DNA of 64,000 bases from Dickeya zeae NCPPB 2538 (GTDB taxonomy: Bacteria; Pseudomonadota; Gammaproteobacteria; Enterobacterales; Enterobacteriaceae), in assembly GCF_000406165.1 (NCBI RefSeq), contig NZ_CM001977.1, positions 474,403 to 538,402 of the forward strand. The letters are read 5' to 3'. A model generated the notes under the pieces. The model searched no databases and was not told where the DNA came from. It saw only the letters and a list, made by a program, of their open reading frames with translations. Below, one piece after another: positions 52,162-61,964 of the stretch. The translations under genes were made by a program, and so were the position numbers. Numbering within the stretch: the stretch's first letter is position 1; every line of letters begins with the position of its first letter.

Positions 52162-53373
52162 TTATCCGGCGTGATCCAGCCATTCAGGCAGGTCGTTAAG
52201 TCCCATGGCCTGACGTACCAGCGTTGGCTTGATGCCTGGCAGTGTATCCGCCAACTTCAGGCCGATATCACGCAGCAGGCTGCCCACCGGGTGAGAACCG
52301 GCGAACAGGGTACGAAAGCCCTGCATACTCGCCAGCATCATGGCAGCACTGTGCTTACGACGCCGCTCGTAGCGCCGCAGATACAGATGCTGACCGATGT
52401 CTTTCCCTTGTGCCTGTAGCCGTTTAAGCTCGGCGATCAGTTCCGCCACATCCATGAAACCGAGGTTGACGCCCTGGCCTGCCAGTGGATGAATCGTGTG
52501 CGCGGCATCGCCCGTCAGCACCAGCCGGTGGGCGGCAAAGCTGCGGGCATAACGTGCGGTAAGCGGGAAGGTCTGGCGCTCGCTCTCCAACTGGCACAAG
52601 CCCAAACGCATATCGAAGGTGATAGCCAGTTGTCTGGCAAAGGCGTCAGCGGGCAGCTCGCGCAGGTGCTGAGCACGCTCTGGCGGCAGCGACCAGACGA
52701 TGGAACTCAGATGTGGATCGCTCAGCGGCAGAAACGCCAGAATACCCTCACCGTGGAACACCTGGCTGGCAATCGCGTTATGCGGCTGTTCCGTGCGGAT
52801 ATTGGCGACTAACGCATGGTGGCCGTAATCCCAAAACGTCAGCGGAATGTCGGCGTGTTGGCGCAGCCAGGAGTGTGCGCCGTCGGCACCGACAACCAGC
52901 CGGGCGGTGAGCATGCCGCCGTCTTCCAGCGTAATAAAGGCTTCGTTCTCACCCCAGGCGACCTGACGCAATGTGGCAGGAGCCATGAGGGTGATATCCC
53001 GCGACTGGGCTGCCTGTTGCCACAACGCCCACTGGATGACGTCGTTTTCGATAATGTGGCCGAGGTGGGAAAAACCGAATTCCTCGCCGCAAAAACGAAT
53101 ATTACCGAAGCTGTCTTTATCCCAGACATACATGTCGTTGTAAGGGCTGAGTCGCTGTGCGGCAATCCCCGGCCAGACGTTGAGCTTGCGCAGTAACGCT
53201 TCACTGGCGGCATTGATGGCGGATACGCGAAGGGCGTGTGGGCCGTTTACCGACGGTTCGGTGGCGGCCTGCTTATCCAGCACTGCGACGCTCAGGCCGC
53301 TACCTTGCAGGCCGCAGGCCAGCGCCAGTCCGACCATGCCTCCACCCGCGATAACCACATCAAATGATTGCAT
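52162..53373 (-). CDS. ubiI: 2-octaprenylphenol hydroxylase, FAD-dependent (UbiI/VisC)
   Basis: 403 residues. FAD-binding start VVIAGGGMVGLALACGLQGS, the VVGADGAHSWLR motif (DG) in the middle and GDAAHTIHPLAGQGVNLGF near residue 290. It performs a C5 hydroxylation in ubiquinone synthesis. It is the last gene of the operon ygfB-pepP-ubiH-ubiI, as in E. coli. UbiH and UbiI are paralogues; order and sequence distinguish them here. Confidence 0.95.
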   Translation of the reverse strand: MQSFDVVIAGGGMVGLALACGLQGSGLSVAVLDKQAATEPSVNGPHALRVSAINAASEALLRKLNVWPGIAAQRLSPYNDMYVWDKDSFGNIRFCGEEFGFSHLGHIIENDVIQWALWQQAAQSRDITLMAPATLRQVAWGENEAFITLEDGGMLTARLVVGADGAHSWLRQHADIPLTFWDYGHHALVANIRTEQPHNAIASQVFHGEGILAFLPLSDPHLSSIVWSLPPERAQHLRELPADAFARQLAITFDMRLGLCQLESERQTFPLTARYARSFAAHRLVLTGDAAHTIHPLAGQGVNLGFMDVAELIAELKRLQAQGKDIGQHLYLRRYERRRKHSAAMMLASMQGFRTLFAGSHPVGSLLRDIGLKLADTLPGIKPTLVRQAMGLNDLPEWLDHAG

Positions 53374-53395
53374 AGAGCATGAATTCCTGTCTGTA

Positions 53396-54574
53396 TTAAC
53401 GTTCTACCCAGCCCAATGTACGCCGCGCCAGTACGTCACGCAGCAGCGGCAAGCTGTTCATGGCCATCAGCCCCAGATTCCGCCCAACTTCCATCGCCAA
53501 TAGAGAGTTGGAAAAAACGCGCACCAGCCCATCCGTCAGGGCGACGGTGGTGTGCTGATCCGGCTCACGGCGGCGTTGATAGCGTTGTAGTACGGCCTGA
53601 CTGCCCGGATCCTCACCTTGTGCGGCCGCGGCCACCAGGGTTTCCGCCAGCGTCATCACGTCGCGCAGGCCAAGGTTGAATCCTTGTCCGGCAATGGGGT
53701 GCAGGGTTTGTGCCGCATTCCCCACCAGCGCCAGCCGATGGCTGATATGCCGACTGGCGGTCGACAGCGCCAGCGGATAGCTATGGCGCTCACCGACGTG
53801 GGTGATGGCACCGAGCCGCCAGCCGAACGCCCGCTGTAATCGCAGGCGGAATTGCTCATCGCTCCAGCTATCGACTTCAGCCTGCTGCGATAAGGGATGG
53901 CACCACACCAACGAGCTGCGGCCTTTACTCATTGGCAGCAGTGCAAGTGGGCCGTGTTCGGTAAAGCGCTCATAGGCGCGGCCCTGATGCGCTTGCGCGG
54001 TAACGACATTTGCGATGATCGCCACCTGTTCATAAGGCGTGTGCTGCCACTGGATCCCCGCATGTTGTGCCAGCCGGGAGCGTGAACCGTCGGCCGCCAC
54101 CAGCAACTGCCCCTCAAGGCGTGTGCCGTTGTCCAGCAGCAGCGAGGCGCTATCCCTCTCCCGTTGCAGGCTGACCACCGTGGCCGGGCAATGTAACCGC
54201 ACGCCCGGCGCATGCTGTAATAACGCGAACAGGCGCTTGCCGGCGTCGTGCAATTCGACCACATGACCTAACGCGGGGACCCGATAATCACGGGCCTGCA
54301 ATTGTACCCGGCCCGCATGGCCCCGATCGCTGACGTGTACGCTGGTGATGGGAGTGGCGACCGGCGACAGCGTTTGCCAGACGCCGATGGCATCCAGTTG
54401 CATGCTGGTACCCTGCGCCAGTGCGATGGCGCGAGCGTCAAAACCGGGATGTTGGCTTTCCTCTGGCGAGCGGGTTTCGACCAGATCGACCGCAAGTTTT
54501 CCGCCAGACAGATGGGATATAGCCAGCGCCAGTGTCGCGCCAGCCATGCCGCCGCCGACAATCATGATGGTCAT
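53396..54574 (-). CDS. ubiH: 2-octaprenyl-6-methoxyphenol hydroxylase (UbiH)
   Basis: 392 residues. IMIVGGGMAGATLALAISHL at the start, VAADGSRSRLAQHAGI in the middle and GNAAQTLHPIAGQGFNLGLR later are the three flavin-hydroxylase motifs. It overlaps pepP by four bases and is 22 bases before ubiI, so it is co-transcribed with both. Confidence 0.95.
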   Translation of the reverse strand: MTIMIVGGGMAGATLALAISHLSGGKLAVDLVETRSPEESQHPGFDARAIALAQGTSMQLDAIGVWQTLSPVATPITSVHVSDRGHAGRVQLQARDYRVPALGHVVELHDAGKRLFALLQHAPGVRLHCPATVVSLQRERDSASLLLDNGTRLEGQLLVAADGSRSRLAQHAGIQWQHTPYEQVAIIANVVTAQAHQGRAYERFTEHGPLALLPMSKGRSSLVWCHPLSQQAEVDSWSDEQFRLRLQRAFGWRLGAITHVGERHSYPLALSTASRHISHRLALVGNAAQTLHPIAGQGFNLGLRDVMTLAETLVAAAAQGEDPGSQAVLQRYQRRREPDQHTTVALTDGLVRVFSNSLLAMEVGRNLGLMAMNSLPLLRDVLARRTLGWVER

Positions 54575-55899
54575 GAAACGCGTCCTACCGCCCTTGCCAT
54601 CAGTGCTTCGATCGCATCGGGGTCTTTGACGACGCCGCTGGTCAGCACTTCATTGCCGGTGGTGGTGATCACGATGTCGTCTTCGATGCGGATACCGATG
54701 CCGCGATAGGCCGCGGGTACATCGGCGTCCGGTGCGATATACAGCCCCGGCTCTACCGTTAGCACCATACCCGGCTCCAGCGTCCGGCCGCGATCGGCGG
54801 TGCCGTAATCGCCGACGTCATGGACGTCCATACCCAGCCAATGGCTCAGGCCGTGCATAAAGAACTGACGGTGGGCTTGTTCCGCGAACAGTGTATCGAC
54901 ATCGCCATGCAGGATGCCGAGTTTAATCAGGCCGCGCAGCATGATACGCACCACTTCTTCATTCACTTCGCGGATGCTACGACCCGGTGCGAACATCTCT
55001 ATCGCACGTACCTCAGACTCCAGCACGATATCGTAAATAGCGCGTTGTGCCGGGGTGAATTTGCCGTTGACCGGGAATGTGCGGGTGATATCGCCCGCGT
55101 AGCCCTGGTATTCACACCCGGCGTCGATCAACACCAGGTCGCCGTCACGCATCTGGTTTTCATTTTCGGTGTAATGCAGGATACAGGCGTTTTCGCCGCT
55201 GCCGACAATGGTGTTATAAGACGGGTAACGCGCGCCGTGGCGGTTGAACTCGTGGTGGATTTCGCCTTCCAACTGATATTCGAACATGCCGGGGCGGCAT
55301 TTTTCCATCGCACGGGTGTGGGCCAGTGCGCTGATTTCCCCTGCGCGGCGCAGGGTGTCGATTTCCGCCGGGGACTTGAACAGACGCATTTCGTGTACCC
55401 ACGGACGCCAGTCAGTCAGGGTCGCCGGTGCGTTAAAGCCTTTGCGTGTACCGCCGGTACGCAACGTCTCGAGCGCGGCGAACACCAGTTTATCAGCGTG
55501 GGCGTATTCGCCCTGCGCGTGGTAGACCACGTCCAGACCATTGAGCAACAAGTGCAGTTGTTCGCCGATTTCGTTAAATGGCAGTGCCCGGTCCACGCCC
55601 AGTTTGGCGGGTGCAGCTTCCTGACCAAGACGACGACCAAACCAGATTTCAGCGGTGACATCGCGCACCCGGTTGAACAGCACGGTATGGTGATGATTTT
55701 CGTCGCTTTTAATCAGCAAAAGCGCGGCTTCCGGCTCATTGAAGCCGGTGAAATACCAGAAGTCGCTGTTCTGGCGGTACGGGTAGTCGCTGTCCGCGTT
55801 ACGCTGAGCTTCTGGCGCAGCGAACAGGATCGCCGCGCTGCCGGGTGCCATTTTGTCCAGCAGAGCCAGACGACGGCGAAGGTATTCTTGTGAATTCAT
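54571..55899 (-). CDS. pepP: Xaa-Pro aminopeptidase (PepP)
   Basis: 442 residues. Starts MNSQEYLRRRLALLDKMAPG, has FWYFTGFNEPEA in the N-terminal domain and the pita-bread metal ligands DAGCEYQGYAGDITRTFPV (two Asp), FFMHGLSHWLGMDVHDVG (His), TVEPGLYI (Glu) and GIRIEDDIVIT (Glu). It removes N-terminal residues before proline, with manganese. Member of the ubi operon. Confidence 0.96.
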   Translation of the reverse strand: MNSQEYLRRRLALLDKMAPGSAAILFAAPEAQRNADSDYPYRQNSDFWYFTGFNEPEAALLLIKSDENHHHTVLFNRVRDVTAEIWFGRRLGQEAAPAKLGVDRALPFNEIGEQLHLLLNGLDVVYHAQGEYAHADKLVFAALETLRTGGTRKGFNAPATLTDWRPWVHEMRLFKSPAEIDTLRRAGEISALAHTRAMEKCRPGMFEYQLEGEIHHEFNRHGARYPSYNTIVGSGENACILHYTENENQMRDGDLVLIDAGCEYQGYAGDITRTFPVNGKFTPAQRAIYDIVLESEVRAIEMFAPGRSIREVNEEVVRIMLRGLIKLGILHGDVDTLFAEQAHRQFFMHGLSHWLGMDVHDVGDYGTADRGRTLEPGMVLTVEPGLYIAPDADVPAAYRGIGIRIEDDIVITTTGNEVLTSGVVKDPDAIEALMARAVGRVS

Positions 55900-55937
55900 T
55901 ACCTGCTCCTGAAAAGGGCATCAATGCAGCCTGTGTA

Positions 55938-56522
55938 TTAATGCAGCGTCGGTTTTTTTTGCTCCGGCACCGTGCGTACCGGGCGGGTGAATTCGTTATG
56001 GCACATGATGGCCGCCACCCGCACGTATTCGATCACTTCTTCCAGCGACTGCTCCAGTTCGTCCTTGTCTTCATCTTCGTCGTAACCGAGCTGGGCGATA
56101 TTACGCAGGTCATCAATCGCTTCTTTGAGTTCTCCCTGCGCTTTACCAAGACGAGGCTGGACAACGCCAAGACCGAGCAGGAAATGGTTGACCCATCCGG
56201 CCAGTGCATCGGCGCGGTCAAAGACGCTAACGTCTTCCTGCGTGTCGTCCGGCAGGTACAACTGGAACATGAAACCGTCGTCTTCCAGCGTATCGCGGGT
56301 CACCTGATACAATTGCTGTAACGGCTGGGCCAGCGTCTGCGGGAAAGCCATACCGTCGTTAGCCAATTCAAACGTCAGTGTTTTCCAGCTGTCATCGTGG
56401 TTGCCACCGCACAGTATGCCGCTTAACAGGCCGTGCATTTCGGCGGCGGTCAGGGCAACCTGATGCTGGTGCAAGAGCTGGTCGATAGCATCGTAACCGG
56501 GGAGTGTATTCTGTATAGACAT
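55938..56522 (-). CDS. ygfB: YgfB family (UPF0149) protein
   Basis: 194 residues from ATG 56522 (MSIQNTLPGYDAI, as in E. coli). SVFDRADALAGWVNHFLLGL, EAIDDLRNIAQLGYDEDED and the C-terminal KPTLH are near-identical to enterobacterial YgfB. Function not established in enterics. First gene of the ubiH operon. Confidence 0.93.
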   Translation of the reverse strand: MSIQNTLPGYDAIDQLLHQHQVALTAAEMHGLLSGILCGGNHDDSWKTLTFELANDGMAFPQTLAQPLQQLYQVTRDTLEDDGFMFQLYLPDDTQEDVSVFDRADALAGWVNHFLLGLGVVQPRLGKAQGELKEAIDDLRNIAQLGYDEDEDKDELEQSLEEVIEYVRVAAIMCHNEFTRPVRTVPEQKKPTLH

Positions 56523-56606
56523 GAGCATTCATCGTCGTTGGCAGGTCGTTCGTGTTATGCTACCACCAAGCTCCGTTGCTATACCAGCAAGCTCCGTCGG
56601 CAGACC

Positions 56607-56687
56607 TATACCCAATGGATTCACGTGACAGGACAACCGGCTTTCGTTTTGAGCAACGTCCCTGTCACTGACAATCTTATGGGTATA
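56607..56687. repeat. 81-bp palindromic element between ygfB and zapA
   Basis: Outer ends TATACCCAATGGATT and AATCTTATGGGTATA are imperfect inverted repeats, and the inner GTGACAGGAC pairs with GTCCCTGTCAC, so the element can form a stem of about 27 bp around a loop rich in CCGGCTTTCG. The TATACCC ends resemble those of ERIC but the interior does not. It occupies the shared divergent promoter gap of ygfB and zapA. Confidence 0.6.
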
Positions 56688-56812
56688 ATAAAGGGCTTGT
56701 ATCTTCTATTTTGGATATATATAGTAGCGCCCGCTTTTTCAAGGCCCCGTCACGGGCCGCGCAGCGGATGTCCCTCATGCGGGCGTGAAACGAAATAAGG
56801 CAGGAAGGTGAC

Positions 56813-57142
56813 ATGTCTGCACAACCGGTAGATATTCAGATTTTTGGCCGTTCGTTAAGAGTTAATTGTCCGCCAGAACAGCAGGATGCGCTGAATCAGG
56901 CTGCGGAGGATCTTAACCAGCGGTTGCAGGACCTCAAGGTGCGTACCCGGGTGACGAACACCGAGCAACTGGTGTTTATTGCCGCGCTTAACGTGTGTCA
57001 TGAGCTGGCGCAGGAACGGCTGAAAACCCGCGACTATGCCGCGAATATGGAACAGCGTATTCGCATGTTGCAGCAGACGATTGAGCAGGCCTTGCTGGAG
57101 CAAGGGCGAATTACTGAACGTCAGGGCGCGCAATTTGAGTAG
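56813..57142 (+). CDS. zapA: Cell-division protein ZapA
   Basis: 109 residues. VDIQIFGRSLRVNCPPEQQD at the N-terminus and the long C-terminal coiled coil (ELAQERLKTRDYAANMEQRI through QTIEQALLEQG) match ZapA, which cross-links FtsZ filaments at the division ring. AAGGCAGGAAGGTG precedes the ATG. The 6S RNA gene follows, as in E. coli. Confidence 0.95.
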   Translation: MSAQPVDIQIFGRSLRVNCPPEQQDALNQAAEDLNQRLQDLKVRTRVTNTEQLVFIAALNVCHELAQERLKTRDYAANMEQRIRMLQQTIEQALLEQGRITERQGAQFE

Positions 57143-57224
57143 CGTGTCTCGTTTTGACAAAAGTCCGATTTTTTTGGGTAACACATCGCTACCAGACGTG
57201 ATAAGGTAGCTTTGAAAGAACAAA

Positions 57225-57407
57225 ATTTCTCTGAGATGTTCGTCAGCGGGCAAGTCCCCTGAGCCGATATTTCAACCAACAGAATGTAACGATCCGTAGT
57301 TGGTGAGCACGCTCGGTTCGGCCGAGAAGCCTTAAGATTGCGACGTTGCGTTCACCTTGAACCAAGGGTTCAAGGGTTACAGCCTGCGGCGGCATCTCGG
57401 AGATTCC
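57225..57407 (+). ncRNA. ssrS: 6S RNA
   Basis: 183 bases beginning ATTTCTCTGAGATGTTCG and ending CGGCATCTCGGAGATTCC; these ends pair to form the closing stem. Internal landmarks of 6S RNA are present: CAAGTCCCCTGAGCCGATAT, GGTGAGCACGCTCGGTTCGG, and CCTTGAACCAAGGGTTCAAG. The RNA mimics an open promoter and binds sigma-70 RNA polymerase in stationary phase. Its place between zapA and fau is conserved. Confidence 0.95.
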
Positions 57408-57448
57408 CTCTCGTTTATCCCCTGTTAATTGCATGACAGTGACTGCGC

Positions 57449-58063
57449 ATGAACCCAGCCAGTGCATCTTCCGATCTCTCTAGCGTTGCCTCGTTACGCC
57501 AGCACATTCGCCAGCAGGTTCGTCAGCGTCGTCGTGCGTTAACGCCTTTGCAGCAAGCAGCCTTCGCCCAGCAGGCCGCTGAGCGGGTGATGACGAATCC
57601 GCGTCTGGTCGATGCTAAACGCGTCGCAGTGTTTTTATCATTTGACGGCGAGCTGAATACCCAACCGTTGATAGCCGCACTCTGGCAGCATCAAAAACAG
57701 GTCTATCTGCCGGTGCTGCACCCTTTTTGTCGCGGGCATTTGCTGTTTTTACGTTATGCGCCGGATACGGTACTGGTGTGGAATCGGCTGAAAATTCAGG
57801 AACCGCAGTTGGATGTGCGCGACGTATTGCCGGTTGAGCAACTCGATGTGTTGTTGACGCCACTGGTGGCGTTCGATGCAACCGGGCAGCGGCTGGGGAT
57901 GGGCGGTGGGTTTTATGACCGCACGTTGCAACACTGGCAGTCGCGCGGCCCTTATCCGATCGGACTGGCACATGATTGCCAGCAGGTAGAGGCGTTACCG
58001 GTAGAAAGCTGGGACGTGCCGCTGCCGGAAATCATTACGCCTTCTCATCACTGGCACTGGTAG
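57449..58063 (+). CDS. fau: 5-formyltetrahydrofolate cyclo-ligase
   Basis: 204 residues. Arg-rich N-terminus (LRQHIRQQVRQRRRAL), the LSFDGELNTQPLI segment, the LTPLVAFDATGQRLGMGGGF loop and GGGFYDRTLQHW that bind ATP and folate are family marks. It recycles 5-formyl-THF to methenyl-THF. In E. coli it is co-transcribed with 6S RNA, and here it starts 42 bases after it. Confidence 0.94.
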   Translation: MNPASASSDLSSVASLRQHIRQQVRQRRRALTPLQQAAFAQQAAERVMTNPRLVDAKRVAVFLSFDGELNTQPLIAALWQHQKQVYLPVLHPFCRGHLLFLRYAPDTVLVWNRLKIQEPQLDVRDVLPVEQLDVLLTPLVAFDATGQRLGMGGGFYDRTLQHWQSRGPYPIGLAHDCQQVEALPVESWDVPLPEIITPSHHWHW

Positions 58064-58084
58064 CCTCTGACTGGCAGCGAGGGG

Positions 58085-59344
58085 TTAGCTCGCCGCTGTC
58101 ATTATTGGTGGCTGGCGGTCATGCCCCAACATCTGTTGCACCAGTTCTACGCAGCGCAGAAAGCGGCTGTCGTAGTCGGATTCGGTGACATGAACGTAAG
58201 GCACGTTATTTTCTGCCAGCATGTTTTTGAGCACATCCTGGAACGCTTTGCGATCCGCCGCGCTGCCGAGACTGCGCAAGCCGTCTGCCACCCACGGGGT
58301 GTTATTTTCCAGTAAAATCACCAGATCAAAGCGGTACTCTTCAATCAACGCCTGCACGAACGGGTGTTCCCGGCCTTCGTATTTTTTACAAAACGCCTGC
58401 GTGGTGATGAAGTCGGTGTCGATAAACGCCACTTTATTGGCGAATTTCACCGCAAAATCGATGTACTGAGCCTGACCGAGCGCGATTTTGTCGTAATCGG
58501 AATACTGTAGCGCCATTTCATCGCCACCCAGGTGGGAGAACACGTAGTCACGGCCGTATTCCCAGGCGCTGGTGGTGTTGAAGATATTCGCCAGCTTGTT
58601 GACCAGCGTAGACTTACCGCTGGATTCCCCGCCCAGAATCGCCACGGTGCGCACGAAAAATGGCTTCACTTCGGTAGGGATATACTCCCAGTAGCGAAAC
58701 GGATCCTGACGGATCTGCGCGCCGCTGATGCTCATGAACGAGCGTTTCGGGTCGACCAGCACGGTGTCGATACCGAGGTGCTCTTTGTATTGCGCAGCGT
58801 CCTGCTCTTCACTGGTATAGACGTATTGCGGGTCGATACCTTTTTCCGCCATAAACTGTTTGATGCCGCGGCTCCACACATCCCAGCCGTGCGGATAGGG
58901 TTCCATACCCTCTTCGTTGAAGGCATGAATATGGATATTTTTTTGGTACTTGAAGGTTTGCAACAACCAGCGCAGACGGTCACTGACGGTGGGTTGCTGC
59001 GACATGGAACTGTGTTCAAACAACAGGCGATCGCGCGGCTCGTCGTAGCCAAGAATCACGTGCAGCTCGTCTACCTGACTACAGGCACGTTGAATCAGGT
59101 AAATGTGGCCGGTGTGTAGCGGGTAGAACTTACCAAACACCACACCGATACTTTTTTGCTGATAGGGGAATTCCAGCCCCAGAAAACGGTGCAGCGATTC
59201 CAGCTTTTGCGCGCTGGGGCTTTTGATTTTGGCATTGAGCAACTGGCTCAGATAGCCTTTGGTCATACCCGCGGCGTCGGCGACCTGTTGCAGGGTACAG
59301 CCTTTTTGTCTGATGGCTGTTTTCAGGTAATCGTAGGGAGACAT
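58085..59344 (-). CDS. nadR: NadR: NAD regulator, NMN adenylyltransferase and ribosylnicotinamide kinase
   Basis: 419 residues in three parts: an N-terminal helix-turn-helix (QQVADAAGMTKGYLSQLLNA), a nucleotidyltransferase domain from residue 62 (GVVFGKFYPLHTGHIYLI, and later MSISGAQIRQDPFRYW), and a kinase domain with Walker A ILGGESSGKSTLVNKL. It represses NAD biosynthesis genes and makes NAD from nicotinamide riboside. Follows radA in the serB-radA-nadR order. Confidence 0.95.
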   Translation of the reverse strand: MSPYDYLKTAIRQKGCTLQQVADAAGMTKGYLSQLLNAKIKSPSAQKLESLHRFLGLEFPYQQKSIGVVFGKFYPLHTGHIYLIQRACSQVDELHVILGYDEPRDRLLFEHSSMSQQPTVSDRLRWLLQTFKYQKNIHIHAFNEEGMEPYPHGWDVWSRGIKQFMAEKGIDPQYVYTSEEQDAAQYKEHLGIDTVLVDPKRSFMSISGAQIRQDPFRYWEYIPTEVKPFFVRTVAILGGESSGKSTLVNKLANIFNTTSAWEYGRDYVFSHLGGDEMALQYSDYDKIALGQAQYIDFAVKFANKVAFIDTDFITTQAFCKKYEGREHPFVQALIEEYRFDLVILLENNTPWVADGLRSLGSAADRKAFQDVLKNMLAENNVPYVHVTESDYDSRFLRCVELVQQMLGHDRQPPIMTAAS

Positions 59345-59415
59345 GGTCTGATACTCCGATGTGGCGGATAACGCACTGCCATATTACTGTTCCGGCAAGT
59401 AAAGCCTAATGGAAA

Positions 59416-60801
59416 TTACAGATCATCCAGAATCGCCAGCGCGTCCGATAGCTTTTTCGCGCCCATCACCTGCATATTGGCGGGTGGTTTCTTCGGCATG
59501 TTGGCAAACGGCACAATGGCGCGTTTAAACCCATGCTTGGCGGCTTCGATAATACGTTCCTGACCGCTTGGCACCGGGCGAATTTCTCCTGCCAGACCAA
59601 CTTCACCGAATACCACCACATCCTGCGGCAGCGGTCGGTCGCGGAAGCTGGACACCAGCGATAACAGCAACGCCAGGTCGGCGCTGGTTTCTGTGACCTT
59701 GACGCCACCTACCACGTTGACGAACACGTCCTGATCCGACATCTGCAACCCGCCGTGGCGATGCAATACGGCCAGCAGAATCGCCAGCCGGTTTTGTTCC
59801 AGCCCAACGGCGACCCGGCGCGGGTTCGCCATCATCGATTGATCCACCAGTGCCTGAATCTCAACCAGCAGCGGTCGGGTGCCTTCCCATACCACCATCA
59901 CGGAACTGCCCGATGTGATTTCATCACCCCGGCTCAGGAAGATGGCGGATGGATTATTCACTTCCCGCAGCCCCTGTTCCGTCATGGCGAATACGCCCAG
60001 TTCGTTGACGGCACCAAAACGGTTTTTGTGGCTGCGCAGCGTGCGAAAACGGGAGTCGGCGTCGCCATCGAGCAGTACCGAACAGTCAATACAATGTTCC
60101 AGTACCTTCGGGCCAGCCAGCGAGCCGTCTTTGGTGACGTGGCCGACCATGATGATGGCAACACCACGGGTTTTCGCAAAGCGCGTCAGGTAGGCGGCGG
60201 TTTCCCGCACCTGCGCCACGCTGCCGGGAGACGATTGAATATCGGCCAGATGCATCACCTGGATAGAGTCGATCACCATCAGCTTCGGTTGTTCCTGCTC
60301 GGCAATCAGGCAGATCTGCTCGATGCTGGTTTCCGACAGCATATTAATATGTTGAGCGGGCAGACCGAGGCGGTGGGCGCGCATCGCCACCTGCTGGAGA
60401 GATTCCTCGCCGGTGACGTACAGGGTTTTCATCTGTTCGGACAATTTGCACAGGGTTTGCAGCAGCAGGGTACTTTTACCCGCCCCCGGGTTACCGCCGA
60501 TCAGAATGGCGCTGCCGGGGACCACGCCACCGCCCAATACCCGGTCAAACTCCAAAAAGCCGGTGGAGAAACGCGGCAGCGCCTCCAGGCTGATGTCAGA
60601 GAGTTTCTGCACCCGGCTGACACTGCCGCTGTCCCCGGCGTAACCGGAGAAGCGATCACTGCGTGACGAGGAAGTCGCGGCGGCCAGGCGCACCTCGGTG
60701 ATGGTGTTCCAGGCGTGGCAGGCGCTGCATTGCCCCTGCCAGCGTGGGTAGTCAGCCCCGCATTCATTACAGACAAAAGCACGTTTGACGGCTTTGGCCA
60801 T
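59416..60801 (-). CDS. radA: DNA repair protein RadA
   Basis: 461 residues. The N-terminal zinc finger is CNEC...CSAC; the RecA-like core has Walker A GGNPGAGKSTLLLQ and Walker B LMVIDSIQ; the RadA-specific SHKNRFG motif is present; the C-terminal Lon-like domain has DVVVFGEVGLAGEIRPV. It helps branch migration and restart of stalled forks. Separated from serB by 57 bases. Confidence 0.96.
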   Translation of the reverse strand: MAKAVKRAFVCNECGADYPRWQGQCSACHAWNTITEVRLAAATSSSRSDRFSGYAGDSGSVSRVQKLSDISLEALPRFSTGFLEFDRVLGGGVVPGSAILIGGNPGAGKSTLLLQTLCKLSEQMKTLYVTGEESLQQVAMRAHRLGLPAQHINMLSETSIEQICLIAEQEQPKLMVIDSIQVMHLADIQSSPGSVAQVRETAAYLTRFAKTRGVAIIMVGHVTKDGSLAGPKVLEHCIDCSVLLDGDADSRFRTLRSHKNRFGAVNELGVFAMTEQGLREVNNPSAIFLSRGDEITSGSSVMVVWEGTRPLLVEIQALVDQSMMANPRRVAVGLEQNRLAILLAVLHRHGGLQMSDQDVFVNVVGGVKVTETSADLALLLSLVSSFRDRPLPQDVVVFGEVGLAGEIRPVPSGQERIIEAAKHGFKRAIVPFANMPKKPPANMQVMGAKKLSDALAILDDL

Positions 60802-60858
60802 GAATTCCCTCCTGTTTACTACGCTTGCTCTTTACTGCTCTGTGAACGGGTATACGGT

Positions 60859-61836
60859 TCAGCTTTTTTCGTGTCGCAGGCTGCCACTGAGAATACACAA
60901 TACGCCGGTCAGGTCCGCATGGCGGATAGTGACGGCACTTTGCTGGTTCACTTTCGGTTTGGCGTGGTAAGCGATGCCCAGCCCCGCGGCTTTAATCATC
61001 AGCAGGTCATTGGCACCGTCGCCGATGGCGACCGTTTGGTGTGCCGGGATAGCCAGCTTCTCGGCCAGTTGCTGCAGCGTATCGGCTTTATATTTCGCAT
61101 CGATGATGGGGCCGACCACTTCACCGGTCAGTTTACCGTCGCGCATGCCCATTTCGTTGGCGACCGCCGCCACCAGACCGAGCTCGTCACGCAGGTAGTC
61201 GGCGAAATAGGTGAAACCGCCGGATGCGATAGCCAGGTGCCAGCCAGCCTCTTGTAACTGCTTGACCATGTTTTTCAAGCCTGGCATCAGCGGCAGTGTT
61301 TCCCGTACCTGTCGCAGAATATTGGCATCAGCGCCTTTCAGGGTACCGACACGCTGGCGCAGGCTGGCAGCAAAATCCAGTTCGCCGCGCATGGCGCGCT
61401 CGGTCACTTCCGCGACCTGTTCGCCGGTACCGGCCAGTTTGGCGATTTCATCGATACATTCGATCTGAATGGCGGTGGAATCCATGTCCATCACCAACAG
61501 ACCGGGCGAGCGCAAACTCGGCCTGTCGCCCATCGGCGCGACATCCAGACCCAGTTCATGGGCAACCTTGGTGATGCGAGGCGTCAGGGTACCGGCCAGG
61601 CGTACCACCTGATAGTCGTCCACGCTCCAGGCACTGACTATTACCAGCGGTTCATCCAGACGACGCTGGATGCGGGATAGCAGATATTTGTCGAGCACAT
61701 CGCCGTACATCAGCCAGCCGGTGTTACCGGCGCGATAGTCGAGCGGCATGACCTCGTCGTCACTCAACGATAAGGGTAAATTTGGCCAGCAGTTGATCTC
61801 ATCGGGCAGATCGCTATAGGTCAAACGGTTCGACAT
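60859..61836 (-). CDS. serB: Phosphoserine phosphatase
   Basis: 325 residues. HAD motif I LLVMDMDSTAIQIECIDEIA with the nucleophile Asp, motif II AIASGGFTYFADYL, and motif III/IV AIGDGANDLLMIKAAGLGIA. The N-terminal domain matches enterobacterial SerB. It makes serine from phosphoserine. It is divergent from ytjB across a 128-base gap that must hold both promoters. Confidence 0.96.
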   Translation of the reverse strand: MSNRLTYSDLPDEINCWPNLPLSLSDDEVMPLDYRAGNTGWLMYGDVLDKYLLSRIQRRLDEPLVIVSAWSVDDYQVVRLAGTLTPRITKVAHELGLDVAPMGDRPSLRSPGLLVMDMDSTAIQIECIDEIAKLAGTGEQVAEVTERAMRGELDFAASLRQRVGTLKGADANILRQVRETLPLMPGLKNMVKQLQEAGWHLAIASGGFTYFADYLRDELGLVAAVANEMGMRDGKLTGEVVGPIIDAKYKADTLQQLAEKLAIPAHQTVAIGDGANDLLMIKAAGLGIAYHAKPKVNQQSAVTIRHADLTGVLCILSGSLRHEKS

Positions 61837-61964
61837 GGGTTAAATATCCTTTCCTGCGGGTAGTGAGCATTGACGGGGTGGACGGCCACAAATTAACGCA
61901 ACAAGCTATCCTATCGCTAACGCTTCTGGCAACATGAAAGTATCCAAATCGCGCAGGTATTCCC

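Noticed and set aside
54820..55893. 357-codon plus-strand frame opposite pepP
   Set aside because: Exactly antisense to a well-conserved gene; its composition (many His, Gln, Arg) is typical of a shadow frame in GC-rich DNA.
59755..60666. 303-codon plus-strand frame opposite radA
   Set aside because: Antisense shadow of radA, whose motifs are complete.
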